A DNA stretch of 6,904 nt from Cytophagales bacterium (GTDB lineage Bacteria; Bacteroidota; Bacteroidia; Cytophagales; Cyclobacteriaceae). Below, piece by piece: positions 4,596 through 6,904 of the stretch (its first letter is position 1; every line of letters begins with the position of its first letter). The notes beneath the pieces were generated by a model. It had not been told where the DNA came from, searched no databases, and saw only the letters and a program-made list of their open reading frames with translations. The stretch spans positions 1 through 6,904 of the forward strand of contig DPSB01000116.1 of assembly GCA_003537495.1 (NCBI GenBank), given 5' to 3'. A program made the translations under genes and the position numbers.

Positions 4596-5765
4596 ATGGA
4601 AAATAAAATAAGCCGTCAACAATTCCTGGATCGCAGCAGCAAACTCATGGTAGCCGGTATGCTGGCTCCGTTTATTTCAGAAGCAGGCGAACTCTTTCAG
4701 ACCAAAAAAATCAAGATCGGCCTTATCGGGTGCGGTAGCGTTTCGGGCATGTATCTGCCGCATCTTTCCAAATCGCCTTATGTAGAATTGGTAAGTGTGT
4801 GCGACATTGTTCCCGAACGGGCAAAGGCTGCGGCCGAAAAATATAATGTGCCCAATCATTATACGCACATCGATAAGCAATTGGATGGTCCTGCGTTCGA
4901 TTTACTTGTAAATCTTACCGACATGCAGGAACATGGTCGATTGAATAAAACAGCCTTGCTTAAGAAGAAGTATGTATGGAGTGAAAAACCAATGGCAAAC
5001 ACGTATGCCGAAGGCAAAGCATTACTCGATTTATCCAAGCAACAAGGTGTGCGCATCTGGGGAGCGCCAGCTGTAGTGAACAGTCCACAATTCGCCTACA
5101 TGTCGCGCATGATTCAACAAGGAAAAATTGGTAAGGTGGCGGCAGCACATGCACACTATGGTCATCTTGGGCCTACCTGGTCAGCTTTCTTTTATGAGCA
5201 AGGTGGCGGCAGCTTGCCAGATTTGGGTGTTTACAACATCGCTACCCTTACGGGATTGTTGGGCCCTGCAAAATCTGTAATGGGTATGACCAGTATTGTT
5301 ACACCCGAGCGCACGGTTGATAACAAAGGAAAGATAAAAGTTGTAGCCGAAGACAATGCCATGGTACTAATGGATCATGGCAATGGAATTTTATCGCACG
5401 TGCAATGTGGATTTAATTATTTTGATCCTTATGGTCATGAAGGTTCCGGTCAGGATAAACCCACCATTTCTATTTGGGGAACACATGGAAACCTGCAGTT
5501 GATCGGTTACGATTGGGCGCCTTTTGGTGTGGATGTGGCTACGCACGATAATGAAAAAACAAGACGTGAAGCAACTGATACCGGTGCTTATGTGTGGCAG
5601 GAAGGAGCCTCTGTAATTTCGCAAAGTCTGGCAATGGGTAATGAACCACTTATTGCAGCCTTACACGCCTTGCATGTGTTGGAAATAATGGAAGCTACCC
5701 GCGCCTCGCAGGCAACCGGAAAACGCATTGAAATAAAATCTACGTTTAAGTATCCGGTGGTGTAG
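4596..5765 (+). CDS. Gfo/Idh/MocA family NAD(P)-dependent oxidoreductase with secretion-type leader
   Basis: The gene encodes 389 residues. The N-terminal Rossmann domain begins KIKIGLIGCGSVSG (38-51), with the dinucleotide-binding GxGxxxG at Gly45, 47 and 51 and Asp70 at the end of the second strand. WSEKP (128-132) carries the family EKP motif whose Lys131 acts in hydride transfer and substrate binding. GGGSLPDLGVYN (203-214) is the second-domain active-site loop; a Tyr stands where many relatives have His. Such enzymes oxidise or reduce sugars, inositols and their derivatives; the substrate here is unknown. Before the fold is a leader, SRQQFLDRSSKLMVAGMLAP, which looks like the Tat leader common in Bacteroidota members of this family, but with Arg-Gln instead of Arg-Arg. 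Export is therefore doubtful. The start at 4596 yields this leader. It follows the amidohydrolase by 98 bp on the same strand and converges on the M1 remnant 17 bp away. Confidence 0.88.
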   Translation: MENKISRQQFLDRSSKLMVAGMLAPFISEAGELFQTKKIKIGLIGCGSVSGMYLPHLSKSPYVELVSVCDIVPERAKAAAEKYNVPNHYTHIDKQLDGPAFDLLVNLTDMQEHGRLNKTALLKKKYVWSEKPMANTYAEGKALLDLSKQQGVRIWGAPAVVNSPQFAYMSRMIQQGKIGKVAAAHAHYGHLGPTWSAFFYEQGGGSLPDLGVYNIATLTGLLGPAKSVMGMTSIVTPERTVDNKGKIKVVAEDNAMVLMDHGNGILSHVQCGFNYFDPYGHEGSGQDKPTISIWGTHGNLQLIGYDWAPFGVDVATHDNEKTRREATDTGAYVWQEGASVISQSLAMGNEPLIAALHALHVLEIMEATRASQATGKRIEIKSTFKYPVV

Positions 5766-5782
5766 GGTGAGGATTGTTACAT

Positions 5783-6294
5783 TTATCGCGATTGTTCGCT
5801 AATATTCTTTACTGAAATGTAAAAATTACGATCAACATCAAGCGAAGTCAGGTTTTTAAGATTTTGCCACTCGCTTTTAGGGGTAATCCATTTACCCGAT
5901 TGAAGTTTAACAGGCATATCAAAACGTTCTATGCTGTTGCTCCACCGGTAATACAGTTTTTTCTTTTCTACTCTATATTCCAGTAATAGACATTGCCTTC
6001 GCGTACTGATGCAAGGTTAGTAACCTGCATGGTTGCCCTGTCTAACTGCATCGGTTCTTGTAAATCTATTTGTAATCTTTTTCCTGATGCAATTGCTTTC
6101 ACTTTCAATTCTACAACACCTGAAATTGTTTTGGTATTGTAATCGGGTATTACAACAATACCATAATGCAACACATCCCACCAGGAGCGTTCGGGGGTAA
6201 TAGATCCGCGCAAGGTATCTTGGCGTGTAATTGTATTTTGCCCTAAGGAATTAAATCCAACAACAAGTAGAAGTAAAGTGAAATAATTTTTCAT
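5783..6294 (-). pseudogene. M1-family metallopeptidase remnant with internal deletion and frameshift
   Basis: Frame 1 from ATG 6292-6294 encodes 108 residues. It has a signal peptide (MKNYFTLLLLVVGFNSLGQ) and then the first part of an M1 aminopeptidase N-domain (WWDVLHYGIVVIPDYNTKTI, then VREGNVYYW), stopping at TAG 5968-5970. In another frame on the same strand, from about 5980 to the TAA at 5783-5785, 65 codons read EYRVEKKKLYYRW, IERFDMPVKL, GKWITPKSEW and LDVDRNFYIS, a typical C-terminal end of Bacteroidota M1 peptidases (YRW..x..FDMPV..., W.P...W, VD.NFYI). The whole middle is missing, including GxMEN and the zinc site HExxH-x18-E, several hundred residues in the family. The junction is around 5970-5985, where TATTACTGG and TATTACCGG (about 40 bp apart) hint at short-repeat recombination. 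The product would be inactive. Promoter and signal peptide are intact, suggesting recent loss. Confidence 0.85.
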
Positions 6295-6311
6295 GGGTAG
6301 GATGTAATACT

Positions 6312-6345
6312 CAAAGGTAAGTTTTTAAGATGGTGTAATGACCAA
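6312..6345 (-). promoter_or_regulatory. Promoter of the M1 peptidase remnant
   Basis: On the minus strand TACCTTTG (6312-6319) is an exact TAnnTTTG -7 box. TTG at 6343-6345 lies 23 bp upstream, within the 17-23 bp spacing known for Flavobacterium-type promoters. The -7 box is 17 bp before the ATG. The TTG overlaps the T tract of the recQ terminator, so the end of one unit and the start of the next are packed together. Confidence 0.6.
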
Positions 6346-6376
6346 AAAAAACGGGATCTGTGAAACACAGACCCCG
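6344..6376 (-). terminator. Intrinsic terminator of recQ
   Basis: Read on the minus strand, CGGGGTCTGTG (6376-6366) pairs with CACAGATCCCG (6362-6352) around loop TTT: 11 pairs, one of them a G-U wobble, followed directly by eight T (6351-6344). On the plus strand the wobble becomes an A-C mismatch, so it is directional. It begins 25 bp after the recQ stop codon. Confidence 0.93.
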
Positions 6377-6401
6377 AATAGTGTAAATCAGCTTCTGAAA
6401 A

Positions 6402-6904
6402 TCAGTTCGCGTACTCGCTCAAAAACTTCACGCGCATCAGGCGCAAATTGTCCTCGGTAAAATCCGGATCTTCATCTTTCATGGCATCTACAGCATCTTC
6501 AATGCTATCGGTTTCCGATTCCAGAAAGTAATCGTAAATCTGTTGTTGCTTGTCTTCGTCCAAAACGGAATCGATATAATAATCCAGGTTGAGTTTGGTT
6601 CCGGAATAACAGATGTTTTCAATTTCAGTCAACAACTCATCGAATGTGATGCTCTTCGATTCGGCTATTTCATCTAATTCAACTTTGCGGTCAATCTGTT
6701 GAATGATAAAAATCTTAATCTTCGATTTATTCACAGACGACTTCACCACAATGTCAGAAGCTGTTTCAATATCATTCTCTTCTACGTAGGTCTGTATCAA
6801 GTCCAGGAACTCTTTTCCGAACTTATTTACTTTACCCATGCCCACACCGTTTACCGAAGCCAGCTCTTCTTTGGTGGTAGGGTAGGTAGTAGCCATTTCT
6901 TCCA
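6402..6904 (-). CDS. recQ: ATP-dependent DNA helicase RecQ, C-terminal part (5' end outside window)
   Basis: The visible 166 codons run from the right edge to TGA 6402-6404. The ATG at 6894-6896 is internal: the frame stays open to the edge with EE before MATTYPTT. The first part, ELASVNGVGMGKVNKFGKEF and then LDLIQTYVEEN, is the second half of an HRDC domain with its helix-hairpin G-V-G motif, used by RecQ to bind branched DNA. The next part (IVVKSSVNKSKIKIFIIQQI, then LDEIAESKSITFDELLTEIE) is the helix-turn-helix-like C-terminal extension common in Bacteroidota RecQ. The tail is acidic and ends LRLMRVKFLSEYAN. The helicase core and zinc domain must lie beyond the window. RecQ unwinds DNA 3'-5' in recombination and repair. 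The strong terminator at 6344-6376 closes the unit. Confidence 0.88.
   Translation of the reverse strand, partial: EEMATTYPTTKEELASVNGVGMGKVNKFGKEFLDLIQTYVEENDIETASDIVVKSSVNKSKIKIFIIQQIDRKVELDEIAESKSITFDELLTEIENICYSGTKLNLDYYIDSVLDEDKQQQIYDYFLESETDSIEDAVDAMKDEDPDFTEDNLRLMRVKFLSEYAN

Noticed and set aside
5777..5822. Inverted repeat TTACATTT/AAATGTAA near the end of the M1 remnant as a terminator
   Set aside because: The arms are only 8 AT-rich bases with a 30-nt loop and no T tract; the right arm lies inside peptide-coding remnant sequence.
5783..6294. Explaining the M1 gene as a single-base sequencing frameshift
   Set aside because: Restoring the frame would still leave only about 170 codons, without HExxH or GxMEN, so a real internal deletion is needed.
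1..6904. CRISPR array, insertion sequence or integrase gene
   Set aside because: No regularly spaced repeats, transposase or recombinase motifs were seen on either strand.

Overview
The window looks like chromosome from a Bacteroidota bacterium, probably of the Cytophagales type. Three signs support this: promoter -7 boxes of the TAnnTTTG type (TACATTTG, TACCTTTG), a tmRNA tag reading GESNYAMAA, and protein families typical of the group (lipoproteins, a D-aminoacylase-like amidohydrolase, a Gfo/Idh/MocA oxidoreductase with a secretion-type leader, and RecQ with the long C-terminal extension). No database search was possible, so product names rest on motif recognition.

Layout. (1) 1-653: the last 36 codons of a probable family 2 glycosyltransferase on + converge on a small lipoprotein gene on -. 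A 13-bp perfect inverted repeat between them probably terminates both. (2) 654-1403 is an RNA locus: a hyphenated 20-bp REP-like hairpin and an 18-bp perfect palindrome, then the tmRNA gene ssrA (853-1245), then tRNA-Arg(CCG) (1332-1403). A near-identical 15-bp promoter core lies upstream of each RNA gene. (3) 1404-2275 is an AT-rich accessory segment downstream of the tRNA. It holds one unrecognised 193-residue ORF on -, flanked by two imperfect stem-loops that both end in GTTATGG in the same orientation. This is the strongest candidate here for an undescribed mobile unit. (4) 2276-5765: a GNAT acetyltransferase of AAC(6')-like type on - is divergent from a lipoprotein amidohydrolase (D-aminoacylase family, unusual metal site) on +, which is followed by a Gfo/Idh/MocA oxidoreductase. 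(5) 5783-6294, on -, is a dead M1 metallopeptidase gene. About 108 N-terminal codons are joined out of frame to about 65 C-terminal codons, and the catalytic middle is gone, yet a good promoter remains. (6) 6344-6904: the 3' end of recQ on -, followed by a textbook intrinsic terminator.

Functionally this is a patchwork. The stable items are translation rescue (tmRNA), a decoding tRNA and DNA repair (RecQ). The amidohydrolase and oxidoreductase may handle acylated amino-acid or sugar substrates at the cell envelope, but nothing shows that they share a pathway. The segment after the tRNA and the collapsed peptidase show local gain and loss of genes.
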